From Stentor coeruleus (Eukaryota; Ciliophora; Heterotrichea; Heterotrichida; Stentoridae), in the NCBI GenBank assembly GCA_001970955.1, contig MPUH01000721.1, forward strand, positions 1 to 38,309: a stretch of DNA of 38,309 bases. The letters are read 5' to 3'. Position numbers and translations under genes: made by a program. Shown in pieces: positions 9,901-19,215 of the stretch (position 1 is its first letter; each line of letters opens with the position of its first letter). The notes under the pieces were generated by a model. The model saw only the letters and a program-made list of their open reading frames with translations, did no database searches and was not told the DNA's origin.

Positions 9901-12817
9901 AATATCTTGTTCAAAATCAAACCTAGTCATATCATCAATAAAAAATCCTGATTATTCTTACAAATGGTCACTTATAAGTGACCCAAAAAACCCTAATTTA
10001 ACAAATGAATTATCTAATGAAACTTCATATATTCTGATAATCCCTAAAAACTTACTATATAACGGGACTTATAATTTTACCTTAACTGTATTAAGTGCTA
10101 AATATAAAACTCAAGCATATCAAACATTACAAATTTTAATAACAAATACTATAAATTTAGAAATTAATTTTAATACTGGACCTGAAGTTTCGATAAAACC
10201 TAATGATTATTTATATATAAAAGCTATTGTTGTTAATAATTGTGGAATTGATGAAGTCCCGATATTTAGTTGGAGGATTATTAGCTCGTTAGGTTTGGAT
10301 CAAAGTAAAGAGTTAGATTATAATGGTGATACAGCTTTGATTGAAAGCAAGTATTTAAATACTGGACAAGATTATATTGTTACTGTTACTGCTAGGATTG
10401 GAGATTATCCTGATAATACTTTTTATAGTATTTTACATGTTTTAGAACAAGATCTTGTTGTTAGGTTTAATAGAGAAAGTGGAACTATTGGTTTAGATTT
10501 TGATTTAGAGATTGGAGTGTATGTAGAAGACCCTGATAATAAAGAAAGTGTTATTGATTTAGAATGGAAATGCTATGAAGGTAATAAACATTGTTTGGAT
10601 AAATATGGGGAAAAAATTATTGATAAGGGAAAATATCCTTGGGTTATTGTGGATAAAGATAAACTTAGAAATGGTGCTTTATATTCATTCACATGTACTG
10701 CATCAACTAGCAAGAAATCAAAAAGCATTACAGTTGATATAAAAATCGAATCTTCAATTATCGGCAAACTAGAAATAATTTCTCCAGACAACCCGATAAT
10801 AGAAAAATCTCCTATTTTAATAACCTGTCAACTAACAAACATCTCAATCTCTGATTTAATATGGTCATCTAGTGCAAATTTCCCAATAGTAAGTTCAAAT
10901 TATGGTACCAAATCCATTCTAAAACTTCTTCCTGAATACCTCAAACCAGCTGAAAAATGTGAAATATCCGCATCAATCCACAATAAAAATCTAACAACTT
11001 ATACATACATATCAAGAAACCCTATACCAACATGTTCATCTTTAATATCAACAAAATTAAATGCGAAATGGTCTTTAACAGCTAAAAACTGTATTTCACA
11101 AATAAGTAATCTTAAATATCAATATGGATTTATTGATAATTTAGAAAAAACTCATTGGTCAACAGAAGAAATATTATTAGATACAATAAGTTTATATGGT
11201 ATAAACAATGCTACAAATGCAGTTGTCAAAGTTTGTGACAGTTCTGGATGCAATTATTATTATACAAAACTTAATAGCGGACGGGAAAGAAGTGTAGATG
11301 AAGGTTTAAGTTTTGAAGAAGATATAAAAAATACAAGTAGTGTACCTGATTTGATTGTTTTTTATTTGAAAAATTTTAATCAAGAAGATTTTAAAGGAAT
11401 TTTTAAAGCTTTTAAAGAGTTTTTTAATAAGAAAAACTATGATGAAGCTAGGTTTTATGTGTTTTTGGATTGTCTTATGGCTTTTAGACCTTATACTTAT
11501 TTACTAACTTCAGATCAGGCTAAAGATTTTATCAAGTTGATTATTCTAGCTTTAAATGAATATAATAATGAAATAGAATCTGATTTAGTAGAAGATATTA
11601 TTAATATAGTTTATGCTGTAGAAGATAGGATTACTTCAGAAATTATACTTGAAGTGTTTGAATATTTGAATATTTACAATTCTTTAAATATACTGCCTGG
11701 AAATAAAAACTACTACTATTCAGATGTAATTTTGTATAACACTAGGTTTACAAATACTAATATTTTGAATATTGATGAAAGTTCTTTTAAGTTTGATTCT
11801 AGTTCAATTTTAAATGAAACAATAGTCTATGATTTTTACTTTGCCAAATATATTCACCAGATAAATAATGAAATAGTATTGCAAGCTAGTTTATATGCAC
11901 TTGGGGCTTATGATGATTATTCTAACTTTAAGATAAAAAATAGAGAAAAAATATATTTAGGGAATATAGTTATATTATTCAAACAAGAGAGGTCTGAAAA
12001 ATTCTTAAGCTATAGTTGTGCTTCTTTGGATAATAAATATTGGTATAACAGTAAATGCATTTTATCAGTTTCAGATACAGATATTTCTATTTCCTTAAGC
12101 AAAACAACCTCTGTATCAATTCAGCTTCATACAATATCTCAATGCTCATCCAGGAACCTAATTTCTATTACCCTTGCAATAACATCATTCGTAACTTTAT
12201 TATTCAGTATTATCTTTCTAGTTTATGATAAGAATTCACAAAACAATTTGGTCATCCCTCGTCAAATATACTCTATAGCAAGTCTTCTTTCATCCCAAAT
12301 GCAATCAAAACGTGCTTTTACAATTTTTTATCTCAATGTTCTTTCTACCTTCCTTTTAGCATATCTTGGTATCTTTCTTAAAATCTTTAAAAATAAAGAA
12401 AAATATATAGTTTACCTTTCAGCTGGATTATCTTGTTTTTTTATCTTAGAAATTCTCTCTGTTTCTCTTTTATATTTCAAACTAAAACTTTTTGACAAAG
12501 TTTATGGAAAATTGGCTTTATGGATTTCATGCTTAATTTTTATTGGAGTTTGTTTCTTTTTAGCTCTTTATATGAGTGATTGTTCTGAAGAAGATAAAAT
12601 TTGGATAATAATTTGGGGTATTGTATTTTTTATCCATAGTGTTTTTATTGAAGGGATTTATGGTGCAGCAGTGAATTGTTATTTAAATCGAAAAGTACAG
12701 CAAAGGAGAACAATTGATGAATCAGTTGAAATAGTAGTCCTTGATGAAAATTATAATAAAGAGGGAAAAAAAATAGATGAAGTTGAAGAAGAGGAAAAAA
12801 CGTTCGATAATAAATAG
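6929..12817 (+). CDS. REJ-like, multi-pass surface protein in five exons
   Basis: Exons 6929-7576, 7592-7891, 7907-8185, 8201-8788 and 8804-12817 join in one frame after removing four 15-nt introns, giving about 1942 residues and ending in TAG. A hydrophobic N-terminus (MFWLYLLKLVLI) fits a signal peptide. The first 790 residues are beta-rich repeats; a Cys-rich EGF-like patch lies at about 797-855. Then comes a long region like the REJ domain of polycystin-1 and sperm receptors (YKWSLISD, LLYNGTYNFTLTV, LEWKCYEGNKHC, LRNGALYSFTCTA). A possible degenerate GPS-like site (CASLDNKYWYNSKC) is at about 1675-1690. Five membrane helices follow (about 1723-1747, 1777-1799, 1806-1830, 1842-1862, 1872-1893) and an acidic cytoplasmic tail. 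Polycystin-1 has 11 helices and a PLAT domain; this has neither. A role as a surface receptor or adhesion protein is inference. Confidence 0.75.
7577..7591 (+). other. 15-nt intron 1 of the REJ-like gene
   Basis: GTAATTTTCATATAG, phase 0, with an adenine at intron position 10 as in the next three. Removing it restores the frame across the stop (Val-Glu-Ala then Pro-Thr-Ile). If retained, its final TAG is an in-frame stop. Confidence 0.92.
7892..7906 (+). other. 15-nt intron 2 of the REJ-like gene
   Basis: GTAATTTATAAATAG, phase 0, joins Ser-Pro-Lys-Lys to Pro-Leu-Tyr-Arg. The terminal TAG is in frame if the intron is retained. Confidence 0.92.
8186..8200 (+). other. 15-nt intron 3 of the REJ-like gene
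   Basis: GTATGATTTATGTAG, phase 0, joins Asp-Leu to Ile-Ile-Glu-Pro. It carries two in-frame stops (TGA and the terminal TAG) if retained. Confidence 0.92.
8789..8803 (+). other. 15-nt intron 4 of the REJ-like gene
   Basis: GTAAGATTTATATAG, phase 0, joins Gly-Glu-Tyr to Pro-Ser-Asn. The terminal TAG is in frame if the intron is retained. Confidence 0.92.
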
Positions 12818-13018
12818 TTTAGTTTTAATTTAGATGATTACTTAAGATCAATATTAATATATCATTATACTGTATATAGAATTAAATAACTATTATGAAT
12901 ATAAAATTATGATTATTTTATATGATAAATGAATAAAAAGTGACCAAAATCATCAAATATTTATAATAAAAATATAATGATATTATGTAAATCTAAGGTC
13001 GTTATATAAGCTTAACTA

Positions 13019-14293
13019 TTAATTCCAACCTTGATTGAAAATAAACCTAAATGCCATGTCACGAAATGCATATGGTTGCTTAAAACCTACTGCTTGACCA
13101 GCATTTAAAACTTGAATATAAGTAAGATTGCTGTAAGTTTGTGCATAACCTGCTATGCTTCCTTGGACATTCCAAAATCCTCTACGACTTTGAAAAAAGT
13201 TACTCGCATATGGCCAATTCAAATTTTTAATCCATTGATTAAGACCAAGAGTATTGCAATATAAATCATCAATACCATGATATATCATAACTTTCAACTG
13301 CCCAAGTAACTGTGGGATCATCGTTGTTGGGAAGTTAAGCATAAAGTCATTTTCAAAATCATAAAACACATCAGAATTACAAGCCGCCCAAATAGCTGAA
13401 GAAGGTACATTAAGTACCTTAGTTTTAATCGAAGGGGTATTTAAAAAGTAAACCAAATTGCTAAACGTCATATTAGAAGTAGTTCTTGTATTATAAACAT
13501 TAACATTACCAGTCATACTTTCAAATTGCCCAAGTGTAAACTGCCAAGAATTAAAAGCCAAAGTATAATTCTGCTGGTTAATATAATTTAATATATTATT
13601 TTGATTATTCCATATAGTCGATCTTTGCTGTGCATTAATAATTCCTAAATTATATGCTGCCATATCATAATATTGAGTCTGATAGCTTCCATCAACCCAA
13701 GGATTACCTAAAGCAATTCCTTTAAGAGGTATAACGATATTCCCTGCAACAGCATTGTTTTGCAATATTAAAGATGCTATAGCTGGGATAAAATGTCCAG
13801 AGTAATCCTCGCCAAACCAATACACATCTCTTTTGAACCAAGTTGGGTATTTCTGCCCAAGTCTAATTAAGAAATTGTATAAATAAACAACTGATGATTG
13901 AGTTGTGTTCTGTAAATCTTCAGGTTGAAGTGCTACAGAAAACCCTGAATCATAAGGAAAGTCTATTGATAATATATGAACTCGGGTATTCCATGATGAA
14001 GGATTGTTTTGTGCATTACCATATTGATCAACAGTAATTGGCGCAATACCTTCAAGAAGTAATCCTATTTCACTACCACAGCCTGGACCACCTTGATTCC
14101 AGATAACTAATGGCCTGGTATCTGTTGTAATATTCCCATTGTAGGCATCGAATTGCCAGAAAAAGATAGAGGAACCTGTCATAGAGTTTGTAATTATCTC
14201 TCCAGATACCCCTGTAAAGCCATTAATCGTGAATGTAGAATCTGTATCCGCTGCTACTAGAGTTAATAGCAATGATATAAACATAATATACAT
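13019..14293 (-). CDS. Serine carboxypeptidase-like (family S10) protein, predicted inactive
   Basis: A 424-residue secreted protein. Residues 1-15 are a signal peptide (MYIMFISLLLTLVAA). The S10 fold is clear: WNQGGPGCGSE at 65-75, DFPYDSGFS at 111-119, GEDYSGHFIPAIA at 161-173, GNPWVDG at 196-202, GIDDLYCNTLG at 340-350, and a C-terminal NAGQAVGFKQP at 397-407. In active family members the third block is G-E-S-Y-A-G with the nucleophilic Ser, and the last is G-x-G-H with the catalytic His. Here the Ser position is Asp163 and the His position is Gln400. Asp343 matches the third triad residue and is kept. The length is normal and the frame intact, so this reads as a conserved non-catalytic homologue, perhaps a binding or chaperone-like protein in the secretory or lysosomal route. 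Confidence 0.85.
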   Translation of the reverse strand: MYIMFISLLLTLVAADTDSTFTINGFTGVSGEIITNSMTGSSIFFWQFDAYNGNITTDTRPLVIWNQGGPGCGSEIGLLLEGIAPITVDQYGNAQNNPSSWNTRVHILSIDFPYDSGFSVALQPEDLQNTTQSSVVYLYNFLIRLGQKYPTWFKRDVYWFGEDYSGHFIPAIASLILQNNAVAGNIVIPLKGIALGNPWVDGSYQTQYYDMAAYNLGIINAQQRSTIWNNQNNILNYINQQNYTLAFNSWQFTLGQFESMTGNVNVYNTRTTSNMTFSNLVYFLNTPSIKTKVLNVPSSAIWAACNSDVFYDFENDFMLNFPTTMIPQLLGQLKVMIYHGIDDLYCNTLGLNQWIKNLNWPYASNFFQSRRGFWNVQGSIAGYAQTYSNLTYIQVLNAGQAVGFKQPYAFRDMAFRFIFNQGWN

Positions 14294-15136
14294 AACATTT
14301 TTTCACCTGGTTAAATGTCTTTGATAAATTTATTGAAGGATATGAGAGGAGATAAAGGTATAGTTGGAAGTTGATTTTATTTAGAATTTGGGTTAATGTA
14401 GATTAAGTTATATTGTGTAGTATTATAGAAAACTTTTAAGGAAATTAGGATTGAGATTTAGTTTGAGAATATGGAGTAGGAGCTTTTAAGTTGAAATTTT
14501 CGGAAGTGAAATTAAGTTTGGTTGGGAATTTTTATGTGAAAATCATGGTAGGAATAAGCGAAAAATAATTTATTTGATGCTTTTTTTACTAGAGTAAAAT
14601 TATTATTAAAAATATATTAGGTGTAAAAAACTTATTTTTATTGTAATTAAAATATATCACTTATACAAAAAGCTTAAATCATGAATTGAATATTTTAGAT
14701 TATTTCTCACATAAATTTAACTAATCCCTAACTATAAAACCAAGTATTTTATTAATCTTTAAAACACAGAGTTTAAGCTATCTCGTCTCATATTGGAGTG
14801 AATTTATATGAAAAATTGTAAAATGTCGCGGGCTTATTGCTTGACATAAAGTAATTACAATATATTATAATACCTGAAAAGGGTAATAGTTAATTTGAGA
14901 ATTAATATCACTGATTAAAGAAAAAAAATATTTGTAGATAAAGAGGGAAATTATCCAAGGTACTTATCTGTTAATATTCAGGTATGATGCAAAATTAATA
15001 TCCAAACTTTTAAAACTCATTTCCAAATACTCGCTTTTTCCACCAGTTAAGCATCCTCACAAAAATCATCCCTCACAAAATCAACCAAATTTTAATAAAC
15101 CATAAAGTATTTGTGAATTAAGCAAAAGTGAATTTA
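14294..15136. other. Intergenic, 843 bases, strongly G-over-C next to the carboxypeptidase gene
   Basis: No gene or RNA recognised. In 14341-14520 I count 3 C against 46 G on the plus strand, that is, C-rich on the sense strand of the minus-strand gene at 13019-14293 whose promoter must lie here. Closer to 15136 the plus strand becomes C-rich. Confidence 0.5.
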
Positions 15137-16073
15137 CTATGTTTTCCTGACAAATTCTTCAAGATTCTCCATTGTCACACTAGCTGGTCTAATAATCGGT
15201 AAAGCAAGTGCTCTACTCCATACAAAACTAGCACAAACTCCAATAGCCCTCGAAACTCCAAAAATCACAGTATAAAAATCATATTCAGTCATTCCAAAAT
15301 ACGTCAACAAAGCTCCTGAGTGTGCATCAACATTAGGATAAGGATTACTAACTTTCCCTAAATCCTTTAAAACCCTAGGTGCAACCTTATAAAGACTAGA
15401 AATAAGTTTACAAAGAGTATCTTCAGGCATATACCTCTGAGCAAATTCCATCTGACAAACAAATCTTGGATCTGTAACCCTTAAAACAGCATGTCCATAT
15501 CCTGGTATAACTAATCCTTTAGCTAAAGTATCTTTAAGGTATTTTTCTATTTCAATTTCTGTAGGTGAATCACCTATAGCTTCTCTCATTCCTAATATAA
15601 ATCTTAAACATTCTTGATTAGCTAAACCATGTAAAGGTCCTGCTAAACCATTTAACCCTGCTGAGTATGATAAATATGGATCACTTAAAGCTGAACCGAC
15701 TAAATGAGTTGCATGAGCACTAACATTTCCACCTTCATGATCACAGTGGATTGTTAAGTAAAGTCTCATAAGTTCCCAGAATTTCTCGTCATGATAACCC
15801 ATCATACGGCAAAAATTTTCTGAAAGATCAGCACCTTTACGGACTTGGCCTAATTTTCCATCTCTGTATTTGTTAACATAATCATAGCAGCAAGTTTAGG
15901 AATTCGGGCTATAAGATTTAGACTATCTTCTAATGCTGATTCCCAAAGTTTACTAAAACTTTATTCCCATGCTCTCTTCGAATTTTTACTAGCCTATCAC
16001 GAGTTTCAGGAAGAAGATCAATTAATCTCTTTTGCATTGTAGCAAATTTATTTCTAACTATTGATGAGAGCAT
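15137..16073 (-). pseudogene. Citrate synthase, internally deleted and frameshifted
   Basis: The C-terminal part (ORF to 15805, in frame up to about 15880) is clear mitochondrial-type citrate synthase: YLTIHCDHEGGNVSAHATHL, GPLHGLANQE, PGYGHAVLR, VDAHSGALL. It retains the family's catalytic His/His/Asp positions. Upstream on the same strand, an ATG at 16073 opens a segment (LLPETRDRLVKIRREHGNKV) matching the enzyme's N-terminus in a second frame. This jumps near 15955 to KLWESALEDSLNLIARIP in a third frame, omitting roughly 170 residues of the large domain. A further one-base shift near 15881 separates LAAMI from YVNKYRDGKLG. All three frames differ, and a 15-nt intron cannot explain the missing domain. 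It is a decayed paralogue or an assembly error; citrate synthase is essential, so an intact copy should exist elsewhere. Confidence 0.8.
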
Positions 16074-16881
16074 TTTTATTTATAACCATAATCACATATT
16101 GTTTAATTGAATACTCTTGGATTATGATGGATAATTGGAATAGATAAAATAAGTATATTTAATAGAAAGTAAAAAAAATATTTTATGTGGAAAATGTGCT
16201 TTTGCTTATCAAAATATATGATTGTTTTAATATAATTTTTTTTTGGAAGGTGGAAATTATTATCAGTTGTATATTATTTATGTTAAAGTATTGATTTTTT
16301 TTCGGATAATATTTTTTTATTATGATATGCTGATTTAGTTTTTGATGTTTTTATTAGGGTAATATATTGAATGAGATGATTTTGAATAAGTTGAAGATAT
16401 GGGATAAGTGAAAATTTTATATGGGTGTTGCAGATTATTAGTATTTACTTTATAAATATAAAAATTCCAATAGAAAGTTATCCTGATAGATTTCCGAAGA
16501 AGATAAAATTGTATATATTATGTTAATAAAATTTAGTTTAATAAAGCCAAAGCCTAGTGCATATACTCCTACATTTTTTAATGAGTTTCAGCTAAATTCC
16601 TTCTTTAAAATCCATTTCAAAAAGGCATTCTTATCCACTCTATTATTCTTCGTCTTCTCTCTAATATCATAATCAACATAAATTCTATAACCAAAAAAAA
16701 TCATATAGTCCGCAATATCAAAATTTATAAATTCATCAATTCACTAATTATAAATAAAAGCTACTTTACCCCACCTCTCCTAGTCCTATCAAAAAAACTT
16801 AAAAAAAAACCAAAACCTAATCGCAACCCAAATTTCCATCTTCAATTCATAAACTCCCTACTAATTATCTAATCCTAATTA
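16074..16881. other. Divergent 5' region with a strand-skew switch
   Basis: 808 bases between the minus-strand citrate synthase remnant and the plus-strand gene at 16882. No element recognised. The plus strand is G-over-C in the left half and sharply C-over-G in the right: 42 C to 7 G in 16621-16800. Confidence 0.5.
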
Positions 16882-18140
16882 ATGGAGAATTCAGAACTCC
16901 TTCCATCAACAGCCGGTTCAATCCAGCATTCTCTAAGATCAAATCACAGCCAAAAAACCTCAACAAAGCATACAAAATCTTCAAGTATAACCAGCAACCC
17001 TATTCAAAATCTTTACAAAAAAAGAGCAAATTCTCAAATAACAGACAGTAGCACAACTTTACTTAATAACCCAAACATATCAGATAAACTCAATGATTAC
17101 AAACTAAAATTATCCTTAAAAGCAATTTATAACACAGATCCCAAAGCTAAATTAAGAGAAATTTTTAAGTCTCGAGCAAAAGTGTCACCAACCATAGTAG
17201 ATAAAGAAAAACATAGAAAAATCCTCACAAACAGACACTCTAGGAAAAAAACTGAAGTCGATTCAATGTTTGAAGAAAAAGAAGCAGAACTTATCAGAGA
17301 AGAATTAAGTACAATAAAAAACACAAAAATTTGGAATAGAGTGGTACAAAATTTCAAACAAAGCCCTAATACTTTATTAGATTTAATACCACTTGAGTAA
17401 GAAATCTATAGAGAAAACCTCAGAAATTTTCAAAACGAAATACTGACAAAAGAAAATCAGGGTCGAGTTTTTATAAGCAAAAATCTAAAGTAAACCCTCA
17501 AGATTTTACTAGACCTCAATCTGTAAGTCCGATTGAAGCTGCAACTTTTCTTGAAGAAAAATATGATTGTGATATGACAGAAGATTGGCATAAATCTGTA
17601 TTGTATTCTAGTATAAAATCTAATATTGAATCAAAATACCCATTTACATTACAAGAGCTAATAATACTATCACATAAAATACCTAAAGATCATAATAGCC
17701 TTTTGAATCTTATAGAAAAAGGTATTGATATGTTAAGATTGCTTATGTTAGAAATGTTAGGTACTAAAGAAGATGTAAATAGATTTGAAGATATGTATCT
17801 TGTTAGTTCACCTAGACATGCTAGAGCTTTGATTAGTAGATGTATTGGACTTTATAATGTTAGGAAAATTACTGAGGAAATACTTAGACTTATAAATGAA
17901 AGAGAAACTATTATGAAAAATTTAGAGAAATCGAATAATAGGATTAAGGAAAAAGTAGTAAGAGTGTATGAGCTTAATAAGATTATAAGGGAAAAAATTG
18001 CTAGATGGGCTGAAGAAGAATATGTACCGTTTGATAAGTTTACTTTTAAAGGAAAAGATTATTTGGTAAAAATTTCTGAAGACTCGGTTTCATTGCAAAA
18101 CTATTTAGCCTCGCCTTGTGTTTTGTATACATGGTATTAG
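16882..18140 (+). CDS. Unknown protein in two blocks, irregular junction
   Basis: The first block, 16882-17396, encodes a Ser/Lys-rich disordered region, then a helix (SMFEEKEAELIREELSTIKN) and ends TLLDLIPL. A canonical-looking 15-nt intron follows at 17397-17411. The second block is open from about 17412 to the TAG at 18140 and encodes a basic linker then a helical domain (EAATFLEEKYDCDMTEDWHK, FTLQELIILSHKIPKDHNSL). The two blocks are not in the same frame after a 15-nt excision: the first frame would stop at 17491-17493. A 17-nt intron (17397-17413), a 23-nt intron (17490-17512) or a one-base error would connect them. That both blocks belong to one gene is inferred from the spacing, strand and lack of any promoter room. 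Function unknown. Confidence 0.5.
17397..17411 (+). other. Probable 15-nt intron, phase 2
   Basis: GTAAGAAATCTATAG has the right length and ends, but it lacks the adenine at position 10 seen in the four introns of the REJ-like gene. Removing it alone leaves the downstream block out of frame, so either the boundary is different or the local sequence has an indel. Confidence 0.45.
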
Positions 18141-18366
18141 GATGGAACTTTAGGTTGATAGAAACTTTAAGTGTAATTTATAGATAAATAATTAGATTTA
18201 ACTTGATTTTTAAGTTTATGTTTAGATGTGTTTTTATATTATAATTTCAATAGATTTTAATATCTTTTATACTATAATCTTACTAATTTTTACATAAACT
18301 TATATACAAATTTAAATAATTTTCTCAATAAAATATACAATTTTACAAAAAAACAGTTAGAAAAAA

Positions 18367-19173
18367 ATGTATTCAAAAACCCAAGAGTTTATCATTCCTT
18401 TTAAACCCATAATACAAATAAACAACACAACAACAAAAAACCTAAAATTTTCCTATCTTTTATATCTAAAGACCTATGCTAAATATAAAAATCTGTTAAT
18501 GGAAGAAAACTCGCTTTACAAGTCTCACAGAGTAAGTGAATCTCAATCTTTTGCTTTTACATCACCCAAATCATCATTCATAGAGCATCCTTCTGATAGC
18601 AAACCTCCAGTCCACAAACGTTCGCGGCATATTCGTTTTCTAAGTAATTTGCCTAACGTTATGTCTAAAGATACAACCCTAGCATATTCCCAAACATTAA
18701 GTGAACCAATAACCCCTCCAACAAGACGTTCTGTAGTTTCCCCAGATGATCATCTAGATAGTAATAGATCGTTATATAAGTTAAAAGACAAATTTTCCAA
18801 AATTACTGAAGAAATGGAAACTGCTAGAGAGAATATTAAAGAAATAGGTAGTAAAACAACAAGAGAATTTTGGAGAGAAAACTATAGAGATACAAGAATT
18901 TCAAGTCCTTGTGAAAAAATTATCCAAGCAAATGAGATACAGGATGATTATGAATTTGGAGGTATCCCATCGTTAATGTGGTGTGCATATTGTGGTAAAG
19001 AAACCGCGACTGAAATTTTGTATAAAAATACCTCGAAAACTTTGATTTCATCTATTGGGATTTTCCTTACTGGAGGTTTCCTTGGGTGTTTTTTGTTGCC
19101 TTACATGAGTTCTTCATGCAAGCAAACTGTATTAATCTGCCACACATGCAAGAGAGAAATTGGGAATTATTAA
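18367..19173 (+). CDS. LITAF-domain membrane-associated zinc protein
   Basis: 268 residues. The C-terminal 71 form a LITAF-type domain: WCAYC with C206 and C209, a hydrophobic stretch at about 225-247 (LISSIGIFLTGGFLGCFLLP), and the second knuckle CHTCKREIG with C258 and C261. In animals this CxxC-hydrophobic-(H)xCxxC fold binds zinc and inserts as a hairpin into the cytosolic face of late endosomes and lysosomes. The rest is a Ser/Pro-rich disordered tail (SFAFTSPKSSF, SEPITPPTRRSVVSPDD) and a helix, DKFSKITEEMETARENIKEI. The first 44 residues look like translated leader, so Met45 (codon at 18499) is a credible alternative start. The stop lies only 42 bases from that of the convergent CEP135-like gene. 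Confidence 0.75.
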   Translation: MYSKTQEFIIPFKPIIQINNTTTKNLKFSYLLYLKTYAKYKNLLMEENSLYKSHRVSESQSFAFTSPKSSFIEHPSDSKPPVHKRSRHIRFLSNLPNVMSKDTTLAYSQTLSEPITPPTRRSVVSPDDHLDSNRSLYKLKDKFSKITEEMETARENIKEIGSKTTREFWRENYRDTRISSPCEKIIQANEIQDDYEFGGIPSLMWCAYCGKETATEILYKNTSKTLISSIGIFLTGGFLGCFLLPYMSSSCKQTVLICHTCKREIGNY

Positions 19174-19215
19174 TAATATAATTAACTTATAATAATATGT
19201 TGATATTTATTACAA

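Noticed and set aside
14815..14850. Possible tRNA-like stretch near the GTCGCGGGC sequence
   Set aside because: No cloverleaf arms or T-loop consensus could be drawn.
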